Counted from the stretch's first letter, positions 1-7,945 are shown. The stretch is DNA of 64,000 bases from Xylanibacter rarus (GCF_001275135.1 NZ_LFQU01000018.1:20546-84545); one strand, 5' to 3'. Numbers and translations: made by a program. The notes: generated from the sequence alone by a model not told the origin.

Positions 1-73
1 GCAAGGAGAGCAGAATTGCAAAATTAAAATTGAAGTAAAAGAACAAGTCTGAAACTCACAAATTAAAACGATA

Positions 74-499
74 ATGGAAGCTGATTATACTGACTCTTAT
101 ACGGCAATAGTAAAAAATTCTCATAGAATAAATGCTAAAGAATTATTTAACCTAATGTTTGTTCATCACCCTAAACCTATACAATATTTACTCAAGCTGC
201 GCGACCAAATGGTAAAACCTTTTGGTATTAAAAGAAGTGGCGGATTCACAGAGTTAATAAAAGAAGAGGACGAAGATAAACTAATCTTTGGAAAATCCGA
301 CAAACATTTAGACTTTCATGTATTGTTGCAATGCGATACTCCCGATACACTGAAAAACTCTCAACTCATTAGAATAACGACATTTGTAAAATATCATAAT
401 TCTTTAGGCAAAATATATTTCTTTGTCATCCGTCCTTTCCACATCTTTATTTGCAAATGGCTATTGAAACGGGCAACTGCCAGCCTACAAACTACCTGA
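74..499 (+). CDS. DUF2867-like protein, 3' end replaced by traQ-derived sequence
   Basis: The 141-residue ORF resembles DUF2867-type proteins of unknown function. Features are an N-terminal segment with HRINAKELF, a central LLKLRDQMVKPFG block, and a C-terminal RITTFVKYHNSLGKIYFFVIRPFH block. The last dozen residues do not look like the family: the DNA from about 470 onward is a decayed traQ fragment, so the natural end seems to have been lost at a recombination junction. The family call rests on motif memory only. Whether the fused gene still works cannot be judged. Confidence 0.55.
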   Translation: MEADYTDSYTAIVKNSHRINAKELFNLMFVHHPKPIQYLLKLRDQMVKPFGIKRSGGFTELIKEEDEDKLIFGKSDKHLDFHVLLQCDTPDTLKNSQLIRITTFVKYHNSLGKIYFFVIRPFHIFICKWLLKRATASLQTT

Positions 500-692
500 T
501 ACGCTATTTTTTGGCTTACAGCAAAGAAAAACAGGAAATGGATAACGGTACAATGTTCCTACCCAATGACCTGTACCCGCTGGAGAAAGAAACGTTCCGG
601 ATCTACTACACATCGGCATCGACCGACCTGCAAACGATAGACATATATAATATCGACTGTTTCGGGCAGGTACCAACTTTCGTTCTCGTTTA
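466..692 (+). pseudogene. traQ: Decayed fragment of conjugation gene traQ (DUF3872)
   Basis: A stretch in the frame starting at 451 contains MDNG, FLPNDLYPLEKETFR and YYTSASTD. These match the middle and C-terminal part of the intact TraQ at 37400-37858 almost residue for residue. The N-terminal signal and first third are missing. Homology continues past the FGQ motif at DNA level but is out of frame, so the copy is frameshifted. It lies outside the ICE borders proposed here, so it is probably a remnant of an earlier conjugative element rather than part of the present one. Confidence 0.85.
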
Positions 693-818
693 ATAATGAT
701 AACTGTATATGAAGAATAGCATCAAAAAATTCCTAAATGTTTTGTACTTAAGACTCTTTTTTATAACTTCGCAACATCATATAAAATATTAGAAACGTAT
801 TTATTAGATAATTCATGA

Positions 819-1217
819 ATGAAAATAGAATTTGATATATCCGACGATAAAATTGTCAACTTTAGCTTAGGAGCTAGAAATGAACTTGTACATCAATCCC
901 AGCGTATTGTTAGTGATATTGTGGACGAGGCTAGTCGTATAGAAGCTAGTCGGCGTATTTATGATACCAGTTCAGAAGTTACACAATCAAATGTAAAAGA
1001 GGCTGCCAATCAGCCACGAATGATGGTTGTAAAGAAAAAAACATTGTGGACTAAAGTTGTCCAAATAGCATCATTTATATCATCTATAATTATGGGTAGT
1101 TTACTTGATACGGATAAATTTAAAGATACTAACCATGTAACATGGTTCATTATAATGACATTTATTGCTATTGGGACAACTATATATTTGACTTTTAATC
1201 AGGATAATAATGGATAA
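819..1217 (+). CDS. Small membrane protein, first of an overlapping pair
   Basis: This 132-residue ORF is not recognised. It starts MKIEFDISDDKIVNF, has a polar, Ser/Glu-rich N-terminal half, a basic patch (VVKKKTLWTK, about residues 72-81), then two hydrophobic segments (about 83-96 and 108-124) that predict a two-pass membrane protein. A TAACTTCG element near 759 is a weak -7 candidate. The stop overlaps the next start by 8 bases, which implies translational coupling with the gene at 1210. The low GC content suggests acquired DNA. Confidence 0.6.
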   Translation: MKIEFDISDDKIVNFSLGARNELVHQSQRIVSDIVDEASRIEASRRIYDTSSEVTQSNVKEAANQPRMMVVKKKTLWTKVVQIASFISSIIMGSLLDTDKFKDTNHVTWFIIMTFIAIGTTIYLTFNQDNNG

Positions 1218-1941
1218 TATACAGAATAAACTTACAGACGCAGCAAAATCGGCTCTTAATCAGTCTGTGCAAGAAATAACAGAAATGATATTAGAAAAAG
1301 CAAAACAGAATGCTTGTTCTCATAAGACCGAAGATGAAATATCTTTACATGATATATTGAAAGCGAAACAAGAAATATTATCAAATAAACATTCTGAAAT
1401 CACAAAAGAATATCGTAGACGAAGAATATATTTGATGATTTCTATGATGGGAATGGTATATGCCGTTTTTGGTATTATGTTCTATATTTATCAGAACAAC
1501 ACGTATGATATTACCAAAGACATTGGACTTGTAATTGCGGCATTAGGAACATTTATGACTATAATAGGGTTTATCTATGCTCAATTAACAAATACAAAGA
1601 GCCAAGAAATAATTGTCAGAACTGATATAGCAGACAATAATAGTTTGGAATTTGAAATTGTTAGGAAGTGGCGTACTATCGAACAATTAAGTACAACACT
1701 GATGTTAAAAGATGGGATTCCTAGCGACAGAGCAAAGTCTATAAATTTTATAGTGGAATTTCTTTCTCAACAATTGGTTAATGTTATCAACATTCTTGAT
1801 TTAAAAGAGTTGTTAATCGCAAGAAATGCCATTGTTCACAAAGGTAAAACTTTTTCCAAATCAGAATTGGAAGAAAATTTATTAGTTGCTAATAAAATTA
1901 TAATTGAATTAGAGAAAAGAATACATTTAAAGACACTATAA
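1210..1941 (+). CDS. Two-TM membrane protein, partner of upstream gene
   Basis: The 243-residue product is not recognised. An amphipathic, charged N-terminal part (residues 1-75) ends in a basic KEYRRRRIY patch. Two membrane segments follow (about 75-93 and 103-122), then a cytoplasmic-looking C-terminal domain with many Leu, Ile and Glu. Overlap with the upstream membrane-protein gene suggests the two products act together. A strong hairpin with a T-run follows at 1973. Function is unknown; membrane-linked defence or regulation are guesses only. Confidence 0.65.
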   Translation: MDNIQNKLTDAAKSALNQSVQEITEMILEKAKQNACSHKTEDEISLHDILKAKQEILSNKHSEITKEYRRRRIYLMISMMGMVYAVFGIMFYIYQNNTYDITKDIGLVIAALGTFMTIIGFIYAQLTNTKSQEIIVRTDIADNNSLEFEIVRKWRTIEQLSTTLMLKDGIPSDRAKSINFIVEFLSQQLVNVINILDLKELLIARNAIVHKGKTFSKSELEENLLVANKIIIELEKRIHLKTL

Positions 1942-1972
1942 AATATTTTGGACCGTGTCATTTATATGTATT

Positions 1973-2027
1973 AAAAGAACAATAAGTCATATTATTAAAA
2001 GGGGACTTATTGTTCTTTTATTTTCTT
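1973..2027 (+). terminator. Rho-independent terminator after the membrane pair
   Basis: Arms AAAAGAACAATAAGTC and GACTTATTGTTCTTTT are inverted repeats around a short AT-rich loop and are followed by TATTTTCTT. The site lies between converging genes, so it may serve both directions. Confidence 0.8.
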
Positions 2028-2069
2028 AAAGCGTAAAAGATAACTCGGCATTATAGCTATTTTTAATGG

Positions 2070-2345
2070 CTAAATTATCTTTTTTATTATAGCAGATATC
2101 TTATCTGCAACTTCACCTCCATTTTGAATAATTCTTAAAATTGCTTCATTCTTATCTGTCGCATTATTTATTTCCTTTTCTAGTTCATTTATAATATCTT
2201 CACTTACACTAGAATTACGCAACTCGACAATAATATTATCAAATAAAAGTTTACCCATTACTTTTTCTTTTTCTGTGGCAGTCTTAGCGTCTGCAGTTAT
2301 TGCTGCTTTTTTTATCGCTTTTTCCAATTCTTTAATATCTATCAT
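2070..2345 (-). CDS. Small helical protein of unknown function
   Basis: The 91-residue ORF is rich in Lys, Glu, Ala and Ile (MIDIKELEKAIKKAAIT at the start, ADKISAIIKKII at the end) and predicts mostly amphipathic helix. It has no signal peptide or membrane segment. It starts 2 bases after the stop of the lipoprotein gene at 2348-2983, so the two form an operon transcribed leftward with the lipoprotein first. The family is not recognised. It could be a soluble partner or immunity-type protein, but nothing in the sequence decides. Confidence 0.55.
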   Translation of the reverse strand: MIDIKELEKAIKKAAITADAKTATEKEKVMGKLLFDNIIVELRNSSVSEDIINELEKEINNATDKNEAILRIIQNGGEVADKISAIIKKII

Positions 2346-2347
2346 TT

Positions 2348-2983
2348 TTAGTCGTTTTTACTTGTTAAACCATTTACTTTGTCTTCTATTTCTTGAATTC
2401 CATTTTTTATTTTATTTAATTGGATATCTATTTTATTCAAAGACGAACTATTTATAGAATCCAATTTTTCTATAGGCAAGATTTTATCAATAAAATTTCT
2501 ATAATTTTCCTGCAAATCTGAAGCGGATTTGGTATTTTTTAATATTATAGAATTCATTCTCAATGATAAATCATACTGCTGATTGAATGTTTCTATTATA
2601 GAATCCCTTACAGTATGGATTGATTTTAATCCCAAATCCTTTCGTTGTTTATATTCATTTAAACACAAATTTGTTATACTTTGTATTAATCTCATCCTAT
2701 ATTGAAGACTATCAGTTTCAACTGCTTCATTCCAGGCTTTAATAATAATAGAGTCACTAAAAGTTGCTTGTATATGTTGAGGATACCAAACATTATCTAA
2801 ATAATTAATAAAGTTATTCTCTTTCTCTTTGTATACAGTTGTTATAAGGTTATTATTAGCCTCTTTTAATACAGATATTTGATGTTCTAGCAAAATAGAC
2901 ATTTCAGCAGTTTCCTTTGGAATACTGACACATGAAGATACCAAAATAAGACAACAAGAAAATAATACAATTTTAATATTCAT
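2348..2983 (-). CDS. Predicted lipoprotein with long helical domain
   Basis: The 211-residue protein begins with a lipoprotein signal: basic MNIK, a hydrophobic core, and a LVSSC lipobox with the acylated Cys near residue 18. The mature part is charged and helix-rich, with a coiled-coil-like C-terminus (IDIQLNKIKNGIQEIEDKV). It should be anchored in a membrane facing the periplasm. It is the first gene of a two-gene leftward operon with the 91-residue protein. The family is not recognised. Confidence 0.6.
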   Translation of the reverse strand: MNIKIVLFSCCLILVSSCVSIPKETAEMSILLEHQISVLKEANNNLITTVYKEKENNFINYLDNVWYPQHIQATFSDSIIIKAWNEAVETDSLQYRMRLIQSITNLCLNEYKQRKDLGLKSIHTVRDSIIETFNQQYDLSLRMNSIILKNTKSASDLQENYRNFIDKILPIEKLDSINSSSLNKIDIQLNKIKNGIQEIEDKVNGLTSKND

Positions 2984-3136
2984 ACTCTAAATAATAATTG
3001 TGACAACGCTTTTTACTTCTTTATATTGAAATAAGCAAATTCTGTGCCAAAGCAACTCATTGTCATAAAAAAGACAAAAAGAAAGGGATGGATTTTTGCT
3101 ACTTTTTGTGCCGTTTGAAGCTCACTATAAAAAGTA

Positions 3137-3157
3137 GTGGGCGGAAATTCCGCCCAC
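3137..3157 (-). terminator. Hairpin terminator after the broken ORF
   Basis: GTGGGCGGAA and TTCCGCCCAC form a perfect 10-bp stem with a one-base loop. On the minus strand it is followed by TACTTTTTAT. It lies 8 bases past the stop at 3165. Confidence 0.65.
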
Positions 3158-3164
3158 CTTCATT

Positions 3165-3344
3165 CTATAAACTTGAGATATTTAAGAGGTCAGAACTCAT
3201 CGGATTTTCTTCCCCATGTCCAATCGGACTCATACTATCATCTTCTCACCAATATGGGGAGTCAAATACAACTTTTGCGTCCAGAGAATACTTGCAATAT
3301 TCGATTTCCGTGATAGGACTTTTAAACATCATACCGGTGAACAT
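3165..3344 (-). pseudogene. Broken ORF remnant, family unknown
   Basis: Read on the minus strand from an ATG at 3344, the frame gives 32 residues, one in-frame TGA, then 26 more residues to a TAG at 3165. The second part ends SPIGHGEENPMSSDLLN. The reading is coding-like on both sides of the stop and a terminator hairpin follows directly, so this looks like the 3' end of a decayed gene. The rest of 2984-3620 shows nothing else I can support. The parent gene is not recognised. Confidence 0.3.
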
Positions 3345-3620
3345 ACCAATGAAACCTCAATAGTTTCAATGGCCTTATTCTTCAACGATTCGTTTATACA
3401 TTCTATTACATACCTTTTTCTCTACATAATTTTGTCACACATAGGCATAAGCCCAACAAAGTGATTACATTAAACAGACTGCGGAAAACAACTTCCTAAC
3501 CACCTTCATGATGAAGTTGGGCTAATATTCTTTGAAAGTACGGCTAGTGCCGAATTGGTTGCATACAATATAATCATTATATCCACTTTCTGACCAGCCT
3601 AACTTTTCTAAAAACTACAA

Positions 3621-4076
3621 CTATCTACTTTTACTGATTTTTAAGTAGATCATATCTTTTAATTGTTTACCATCTTCAAAAATCGGATGATCATAATTAT
3701 CAATGAAAAAATTGGGTATCCGATGTGAATACACAAATCCGCAATTCTTGTAGAAGGATATGGTTATAGGAGAGTCTCCAGTTCCGACAAGCATTGTATG
3801 ACATTGAGTTTTATAATGTTCAAGAAGAAAGGATATCAACTTCTTTCCATAGCCCTGACGCTGGAATTGTGGATAGACTGCAATGTTTTTAATTTCGTAG
3901 ACACCTGCGCCTTCTTCTGTTATAACGCATGAAGCTTTAACCTCATTGTTATCAGACAATACAAACATATCCCCACGTTCAAGATAGCGATCAATCATGG
4001 ACTCTTGCTCATCAGCAAGGAGCAGCAGATCCAGATATTGCTTTTTATTATGAAAGACTGGATATATATTTATCAT
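3621..4076 (-). CDS. GNAT family N-acetyltransferase
   Basis: The 151-residue protein has the GNAT fold pattern: a beta-strand with IKNIAVYPQFQRQGYGKKLI (about residues 73-92), where QRQGYG is the acetyl-CoA pyrophosphate-binding motif A, then a C-terminal FYKNCGFVYSHR motif B. Length is normal for a single-domain acetyltransferase. The substrate cannot be read from the sequence. The gene stands alone between a decayed ORF and the left ICE border, so before ICE insertion it lay downstream of tRNA-Ser on the same strand. Confidence 0.85.
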   Translation of the reverse strand: MINIYPVFHNKKQYLDLLLLADEQESMIDRYLERGDMFVLSDNNEVKASCVITEEGAGVYEIKNIAVYPQFQRQGYGKKLISFLLEHYKTQCHTMLVGTGDSPITISFYKNCGFVYSHRIPNFFIDNYDHPIFEDGKQLKDMIYLKISKSR

Positions 4077-4122
4077 ATTCAGTTTCTACAATCACGTTAT
4101 ATTTAATACATTGCTAATAATC

Positions 4123-4163
4123 ACAAACAAAAGATGCGAATCACAAATGTGATTCGCATCTTT
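4123..4163 (-). terminator. Original tRNA-Ser terminator, separated by the ICE
   Basis: GATGCGAATCACA and TGTGATTCGCATC form a perfect 13-bp stem, followed on the minus strand by CTTTTGTTTGTG. It lies 8 bases beyond the left copy of the tRNA-Ser end, which is where the terminator of the minus-strand tRNA-Ser would sit if the ICE were removed. Confidence 0.7.
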
Positions 4164-4170
4164 GCAAGTG

Positions 4171-4193
4171 GCGGAGAGAGAGGGTTTTGAACC
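4171..4193. other. attL: left border repeat of tRNA-Ser 3' end
   Basis: GCGGAGAGAGAGGG here is identical to 42472-42485, the end of tRNA-Ser. The next 9 bases match with two differences, giving 21 of 23 identical. This is the pattern expected when an element integrates into a tRNA 3' end and brings its own copy of the target. Confidence 0.7.
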
Positions 4194-4245
4194 TATAACT
4201 CTAACCGCTTATATGTCAGCTACTTTGCTTTCAAAATTTCAAATA

Positions 4246-4279
4246 GGTAACGAAACAGTAACGATTTTTAATCGTTAAG
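4246..4279. repeat. Integrase arm-type sites, left end
   Basis: ATAGGTAACGAAAC is followed by AGTAACGAT and an inverted AATCGTTA. The same GGTAACGA words recur at the right end (40338-40389 and 42299-42350). Direct repeats at both ends and nowhere prominent in between are typical of arm sites for tyrosine integrases. Confidence 0.5.
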
Positions 4280-4379
4280 CCTGTCCAACTTTGACCGTGT
4301 TTGTCTGCCTAACTTTCGGGTTCAAAGATACTGCATTCTTTTGAAACTCGCAAATATCTGATAATAAATATTTTTGGGT

Positions 4380-4430
4380 TAGTGCAAGGTGCAAGCTATA
4401 TATATAAATATATACTTGCACCTTGCACTA
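4380..4430. repeat. Perfect 16-bp inverted repeat near left end
   Basis: TAGTGCAAGGTGCAAG (4380-4395) and its exact reverse complement (4415-4430) enclose an alternating TA loop. A run of A, not T, follows on the plus strand and none follows on the minus strand, so it does not read as a simple terminator. It lies 72 bases upstream of the TetR gene and could be its operator or an ICE-end structure. Confidence 0.6.
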
Positions 4431-4501
4431 AAAAAAAGCACTGGGGTACAAATGGTTAAAACAAAATCCGTATCTTCGTAACCGATTAAAAACAAACGTG
4501 T

Positions 4502-5116
4502 ATGATAATAACTAACCGTGAAGAAGTAATAGATAAAGCATTTGGGGTATTTGTCAGGATGAACTACGAGAAAGCAAGCATCATCACGCTTGCCAAAGCC
4601 TGCGGGGTGACAAAAACGGGTATCGTTTATTATTTTCCGCATAAGCTGGATTTATTCATGGCTGTGGCAGACAAATACGTGCTAAAAATGCACGAACCGG
4701 GAAACAAGTTTGCCACTCCTGCCGATACGTTGGCAGAGTTCATCGGGCAATACGTGGCAGGGGTAGCCGCTTCCATGAAAAGGATTGTTGAACTGATTGG
4801 CGACAATGGCGACCCGCATGATTGTAGCTCCAGCTTCTACTACTTTCATTTCCTGTCACAAGTGCGTACGTACTATCCGGGCATCAGGCAGAAAATCGAA
4901 AGAGTATTTAGCCATGACCATGACCTGTGGGCGAAAGTCGTGCAGAAAGCAAAAGAAAGCGGGGAAATCAGAAGTGACACGGACGTGAAGAAAACGGCTA
5001 CCATGTTCCGGCAAATGTTTTTAGGACTGTCATACGAACAAGCATTCCTGAACGGTTTGAACGTGGACGAACTGGCAGAAAACTTTCGCTATATCTATTC
5101 GCTGCTTAAAGCCTGA
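4502..5116 (+). CDS. TetR/AcrR family transcriptional regulator
   Basis: The 204-residue protein has an N-terminal TetR helix-turn-helix (about residues 5-50: NREEVIDKAFGVFVRMNYEKAS, then TLAKACGVTKTGIVYYFPHK). A helical ligand and dimer domain follows. It is the first gene inside the left ICE end, with a -7-like TATCTTCG at 4471 and the perfect inverted repeat at 4380-4430 upstream. The ligand and targets are unknown. The recombinase gene 98 bases downstream has its own promoter, so they need not be co-transcribed. Confidence 0.9.
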   Translation: MIITNREEVIDKAFGVFVRMNYEKASIITLAKACGVTKTGIVYYFPHKLDLFMAVADKYVLKMHEPGNKFATPADTLAEFIGQYVAGVAASMKRIVELIGDNGDPHDCSSSFYYFHFLSQVRTYYPGIRQKIERVFSHDHDLWAKVVQKAKESGEIRSDTDVKKTATMFRQMFLGLSYEQAFLNGLNVDELAENFRYIYSLLKA

Positions 5117-5181
5117 TACAGTTTTGTTTTTTTAACCTCTATTATTTTTGAACGTATGTTCAAAATGTGGCATTTTTGTTC

Positions 5182-5189
5182 TATCTTTG
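5182..5189 (+). promoter_or_regulatory. -7 promoter element of the recombinase gene
   Basis: TATCTTTG matches TAnnTTTG exactly. Transcription from it would start near 5196, which excludes the earlier in-frame start at 5148 and supports translation from ATG 5214. Confidence 0.7.
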
Positions 5190-5213
5190 GAGCATGAAGC
5201 AAAATTCAGCGAC

Positions 5214-6320
5214 ATGGATAAGGTTCAGAAACAAAGAGGAAGCATCGTGCTGCACAAAGAAACAAGGGACGGTGCAGACTACATACGGATAGAATATGCG
5301 AGCAGTCAGGCTGTCGCCCAACTGCTCGCCCAAGACACAGGCATGGAAATGGCTGGCAACGGCTCTGCATACATAGCGTCAGCCGCTTTCAGCCTGCCGG
5401 ATTTCTACGACCGCTATTCACCCCACGCCTATATTGATTACAGCCGGGTTTACGTGCGGCATCCCAAACCTAAAAGGGAATACACACTGCCGAAAGGCTA
5501 CCTCGAACTGCTGGAACAGAAGCGTTACAGCCCCTCGACCGTCAAAACATACCGTGCCTATTTCAGCGACTTCATGGAATATCACAAGGGACGGAACATC
5601 GACCGCCTGAAAGTGCCGGACATCAACAAGTACATACTCTATCTTGTGAACGAGAAGAAAATCTCGGTGTCGCAACAGAATATGCGCATCAATGCTATCA
5701 AGTTCTATTACGAGCAGGTGAAAGGCGGCAAACGGCAATACTACGGCGGTATCACCCGTGCCAAAGAGTACAAGAGCCTGCCCGAAGTGTTGAGCAAGAA
5801 TGAAATTAAGCGCATCCTTGCACAAATTTCCAACATCAAGCATCACTGCATGATTTCGTTGGTTTACTCTGCCGGACTTAGAAGAAGCGAATTGCTTAAC
5901 CTGACCCCGCAGGACATCAACAGTGAAACAATGTCGGTTCGCATCATGGGCAAGGGGAAGAAATGCCGTTATTCGCTCCTTTCGCCCAAGTTGCTGGAAG
6001 AACTACGGCACTACTTCCGGGAATATCGCCCACAAAAATGGTTGTTTGAGGGCGAAACACCCGGAGAACAATATTCGGCAAGTGCATTGGTGAAAGTGCT
6101 GAAAGAAGCCGCACATCGTGCTGGCATCAAACACCGTGTACACGTACACATGCTGCGCCACTCCTTTGCCACACACTTGCTGGAACAGGGAACAGACCTG
6201 CACACGATACAGGAATTGCTGGGACACAACGACATCAAGACCACAACCATTTATCTTCATGTGTCAAGTGCCCATAAAGCAAAAATCCCTAATCCCCTTG
6301 ATACACTGGATAATCCGTGA
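5214..6320 (+). CDS. Tyrosine recombinase heading the cassette array
   Basis: The 368-residue product has an N-terminal SAM-like core-binding domain (YSPSTVKTYRAYFSDFMEYH) and a C-terminal catalytic domain. Catalytic residues are visible: Arg in GLRRSELLNL, HMLRHSFATHLL (HxxR), LLGHNDIKTT (His) and Tyr in TTIYLH. It resembles XerD and integron-type recombinases more than the ICE integrase at 40970. ATG 5214 was chosen because the promoter at 5182 rules out 5148. The genes that follow are separated by structured repeats, so it probably inserts or excises those cassettes rather than the whole ICE. Confidence 0.9.
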   Translation: MDKVQKQRGSIVLHKETRDGADYIRIEYASSQAVAQLLAQDTGMEMAGNGSAYIASAAFSLPDFYDRYSPHAYIDYSRVYVRHPKPKREYTLPKGYLELLEQKRYSPSTVKTYRAYFSDFMEYHKGRNIDRLKVPDINKYILYLVNEKKISVSQQNMRINAIKFYYEQVKGGKRQYYGGITRAKEYKSLPEVLSKNEIKRILAQISNIKHHCMISLVYSAGLRRSELLNLTPQDINSETMSVRIMGKGKKCRYSLLSPKLLEELRHYFREYRPQKWLFEGETPGEQYSASALVKVLKEAAHRAGIKHRVHVHMLRHSFATHLLEQGTDLHTIQELLGHNDIKTTTIYLHVSSAHKAKIPNPLDTLDNP

Positions 6321-6367
6321 GGTGCAGTTATAGAAGTGTAGGAACGACACCATAAGGTGCGGTTATA
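6321..6367 (+). repeat. Paired GGTGCRGTTATA repeats, possible cassette insertion site
   Basis: GGTGCAGTTATA (6321-6332) and GGTGCGGTTATA (6356-6367) lie directly after the recombinase stop and before the first cassette gene, with GTGT...ACAC arms between. The position is that of an attI-like primary site. This is inference from layout. Confidence 0.4.
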
Positions 6368-6397
6368 AATAAATTATCAACCATAAAACGTAGAAAT

Positions 6398-6988
6398 ATG
6401 TACGAAGAATTTTTAGAAAAAAGCCTCAATAGCAAGAGGCAAGCAGTAGATGATACTTTTATTGCTAAATATGCTGATTTGTCTTATCCCGAACTGAATA
6501 CTTTATGGCAGGAGGTCGGGTTAGGAAGTTTTTGTAATGGGCTGTTTAAGCTCATCAATCCATCCGATTATCAGGATGTGATAAACTCCTGTTTTGAAAA
6601 GGAGGATGACCAATCATTTCTACCATTCATGTGTACGGCTTTCGGCGATCTCTTTGCCTATGTAAAGAATCCGAGACTGAATAATTACGTCGTTTATCTG
6701 AATGTCAGATACGGAACATATTTAATACTTCCTGCCAATCTTCGTGCGATTTTTAATAAGGTAATGGTAAATGAAAGTTTCTTGAAAGGCTGGTTTGATT
6801 TAGAAAATTATCCTATAATACAAGAAAAACTCGGAACTCCAGATTATGACGAGTGTTTTGGATATTCTCTACTTTTGGCTTTGGGAGGAAGTGAAGATAT
6901 TGAAAACATCAAGATAGTCAAGACTATTCCGTACATTGACATTTGTACCCAAACAATCGGCGAATTTGAAATTGCAGATAAATGGTGA
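6398..6988 (+). CDS. GAD-like/DUF1851 protein, Tdi1-type immunity protein
   Basis: The 196-residue protein has a GAD-like N-terminal half (YPELNTLWQEVGLGSF, then GLFKLINPSDYQDV) and a C-terminal DUF1851-type end (FGYSLLLALGGSEDIENIKIVKTIPYIDICTQTIG). This arrangement is known from type VI effector immunity proteins such as Tdi1. No signal peptide or membrane segment is seen, so it should act in the cytoplasm. It is the first cassette after the tyrosine recombinase, the layout of recombinase-associated interbacterial defence clusters in Bacteroidales. The toxin it would neutralise is not encoded nearby, which suits a stolen or orphan immunity gene. Confidence 0.75.
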   Translation: MYEEFLEKSLNSKRQAVDDTFIAKYADLSYPELNTLWQEVGLGSFCNGLFKLINPSDYQDVINSCFEKEDDQSFLPFMCTAFGDLFAYVKNPRLNNYVVYLNVRYGTYLILPANLRAIFNKVMVNESFLKGWFDLENYPIIQEKLGTPDYDECFGYSLLLALGGSEDIENIKIVKTIPYIDICTQTIGEFEIADKW

Positions 6989-6998
6989 ATATAGAATA

Positions 6999-7057
6999 GG
7001 TTGATAACAACGCAGGATAACGGCAAGCCGTTCCCTGCTGAACCATTATGAACAATT
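6999..7057 (+). repeat. Cassette junction site 1, imperfect hairpin
   Basis: The stem GCAGG-AACGGC pairs with GCCGTT-CCTGC (7012-7038) with an AT bulge opposite a single C. Flanks read GATAACAAC on the left and AACCATTATGAACAA on the right. Junctions at 7407, 7886 and 8349 have the same plan with different stem sequences. Confidence 0.65.
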
Positions 7058-7069
7058 AGAGTACACGAT

Positions 7070-7402
7070 ATGAGAAATGAAATTTTACAGTTGAAAGATT
7101 TGGGTCGTATGCCTAATGAAAGCATCAATGATACAGAGAGTATTGATGAATTAGTAAATACTTATGATGCCTTATTAGAACAAATACAACTTCCCATATC
7201 ATTTGATGAAGCTATGGTGTTGGTACAAATCTTTCCTGAAAATGCTTTTTATGATTTGCAGTGGAGTTTATTAAAACTTGTAGAGTCTGTTTGCGTTGAT
7301 GATGAGAATAAGTATATTCAGTTAATAAACTCTTGCCCAAGCCAAGAATGGCGGGACACTCTAAATGCTCGCTATGCAAATTATAAAAGGCACAAGGGGT
7401 AA
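7070..7402 (+). CDS. Small acidic cytoplasmic protein in cassette 2
   Basis: The 110-residue product is acidic and soluble, with no signal or membrane segment. A central QLPISFDEAMVLVQIFPENAFYDLQWSLLKLVE block predicts alpha-helix. It is flanked on both sides by the structured cassette junctions and its AT content differs from the GC-rich ICE backbone. The size, charge and position suit an immunity protein against an interbacterial toxin, but the family is not recognised and no toxin partner is visible. Confidence 0.65.
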   Translation: MRNEILQLKDLGRMPNESINDTESIDELVNTYDALLEQIQLPISFDEAMVLVQIFPENAFYDLQWSLLKLVESVCVDDENKYIQLINSCPSQEWRDTLNARYANYKRHKG

Positions 7403-7406
7403 AGTA

Positions 7407-7467
7407 AGTTCATAACAAGCCGGGATAACGGACTAACGCCGTTCCCCGCCAAGCCATTACTAACAAT
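7407..7467 (+). repeat. Cassette junction site 2, imperfect hairpin
   Basis: GCCGGG-AT-AACGG pairs with CCGTT-C-CCCGCC across a short loop (7419-7450), with one mismatch. The AT-opposite-C internal loop is the same as at site 1. Flanks are CATAACAA and AAGCCATTACTAACAA. Confidence 0.6.
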
Positions 7468-7481
7468 ACGAATAACTCTTT

Positions 7482-7874
7482 ATGACAAAATTCATTTTAG
7501 ATGCGATGTATTATCAGATATTCATATTTAATAGGGATAAATTTATATTGGAAAATCCACATGAGCGGACGATACAGATAATATGTGGAATATTATTTCT
7601 TCCTGTTATAGTATTGACGTATCTACTGATAAAGGAGAATTTCAATTATAAAACCCCTTTTGTGTTTTTTATCATAATCTATGTTTTACTATACAAGACA
7701 TTCTGTTCGTATTATATCAAAAGGAAAAAAGGTATGGAAATTATAAGGAGTAAACCTCTAATATTTAATAGCCAAAAGATTTCTTCCTTCATATCATGGA
7801 TGATTTATCCCATTTTGGTTGTATTACTTTATTTTATAATAACACATCGTCATTGGCTAAAAATTATACAATAA
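7482..7874 (+). CDS. Three-TM membrane protein in cassette 3
   Basis: The 130-residue protein has three hydrophobic segments (about residues 32-50, 58-75 and 105-121) separated by short basic loops such as YIKRKKG. It begins MTKFILDAMYYQ. No known family is recognised. Membrane-embedded immunity proteins against inner-membrane toxins are a known class, and its place between two cassette junctions makes that a reasonable guess. It is very AT-rich, unlike the flanking regulatory genes. Confidence 0.6.
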   Translation: MTKFILDAMYYQIFIFNRDKFILENPHERTIQIICGILFLPVIVLTYLLIKENFNYKTPFVFFIIIYVLLYKTFCSYYIKRKKGMEIIRSKPLIFNSQKISSFISWMIYPILVVLLYFIITHRHWLKIIQ

Positions 7875-7885
7875 AGATTTAATAA

Positions 7886-7940
7886 GTTAGTAACAACGAA
7901 AGATAGCATCTGACGATGCTCCTTTCTAACCAATAGCGTA
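7886..7940 (+). repeat. Cassette junction site 3, imperfect hairpin
   Basis: GAAAG-AT-AGCATC pairs with GATGCT-C-CTTTC (7898-7926). Both stems differ completely from sites 1 and 2, but the AT/C internal loop and the GTAACAAC left flank are kept. Confidence 0.6.
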
Positions 7941-7945
7941 CATAT

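Noticed and set aside
3088-3464. Two plus-strand ORFs of 82 and 91 residues
   Set aside because: They overlap each other in different frames, show no protein-like pattern, and are opposite the broken minus-strand ORF.
59-4170. Part of the ICE
   Set aside because: It lies outside the tRNA-derived direct repeats, and the traQ piece in it is decayed and duplicates an intact gene of the ICE.
4380-4430. Intrinsic terminator
   Set aside because: The hairpin is strong but neither strand has a T-run directly after it.
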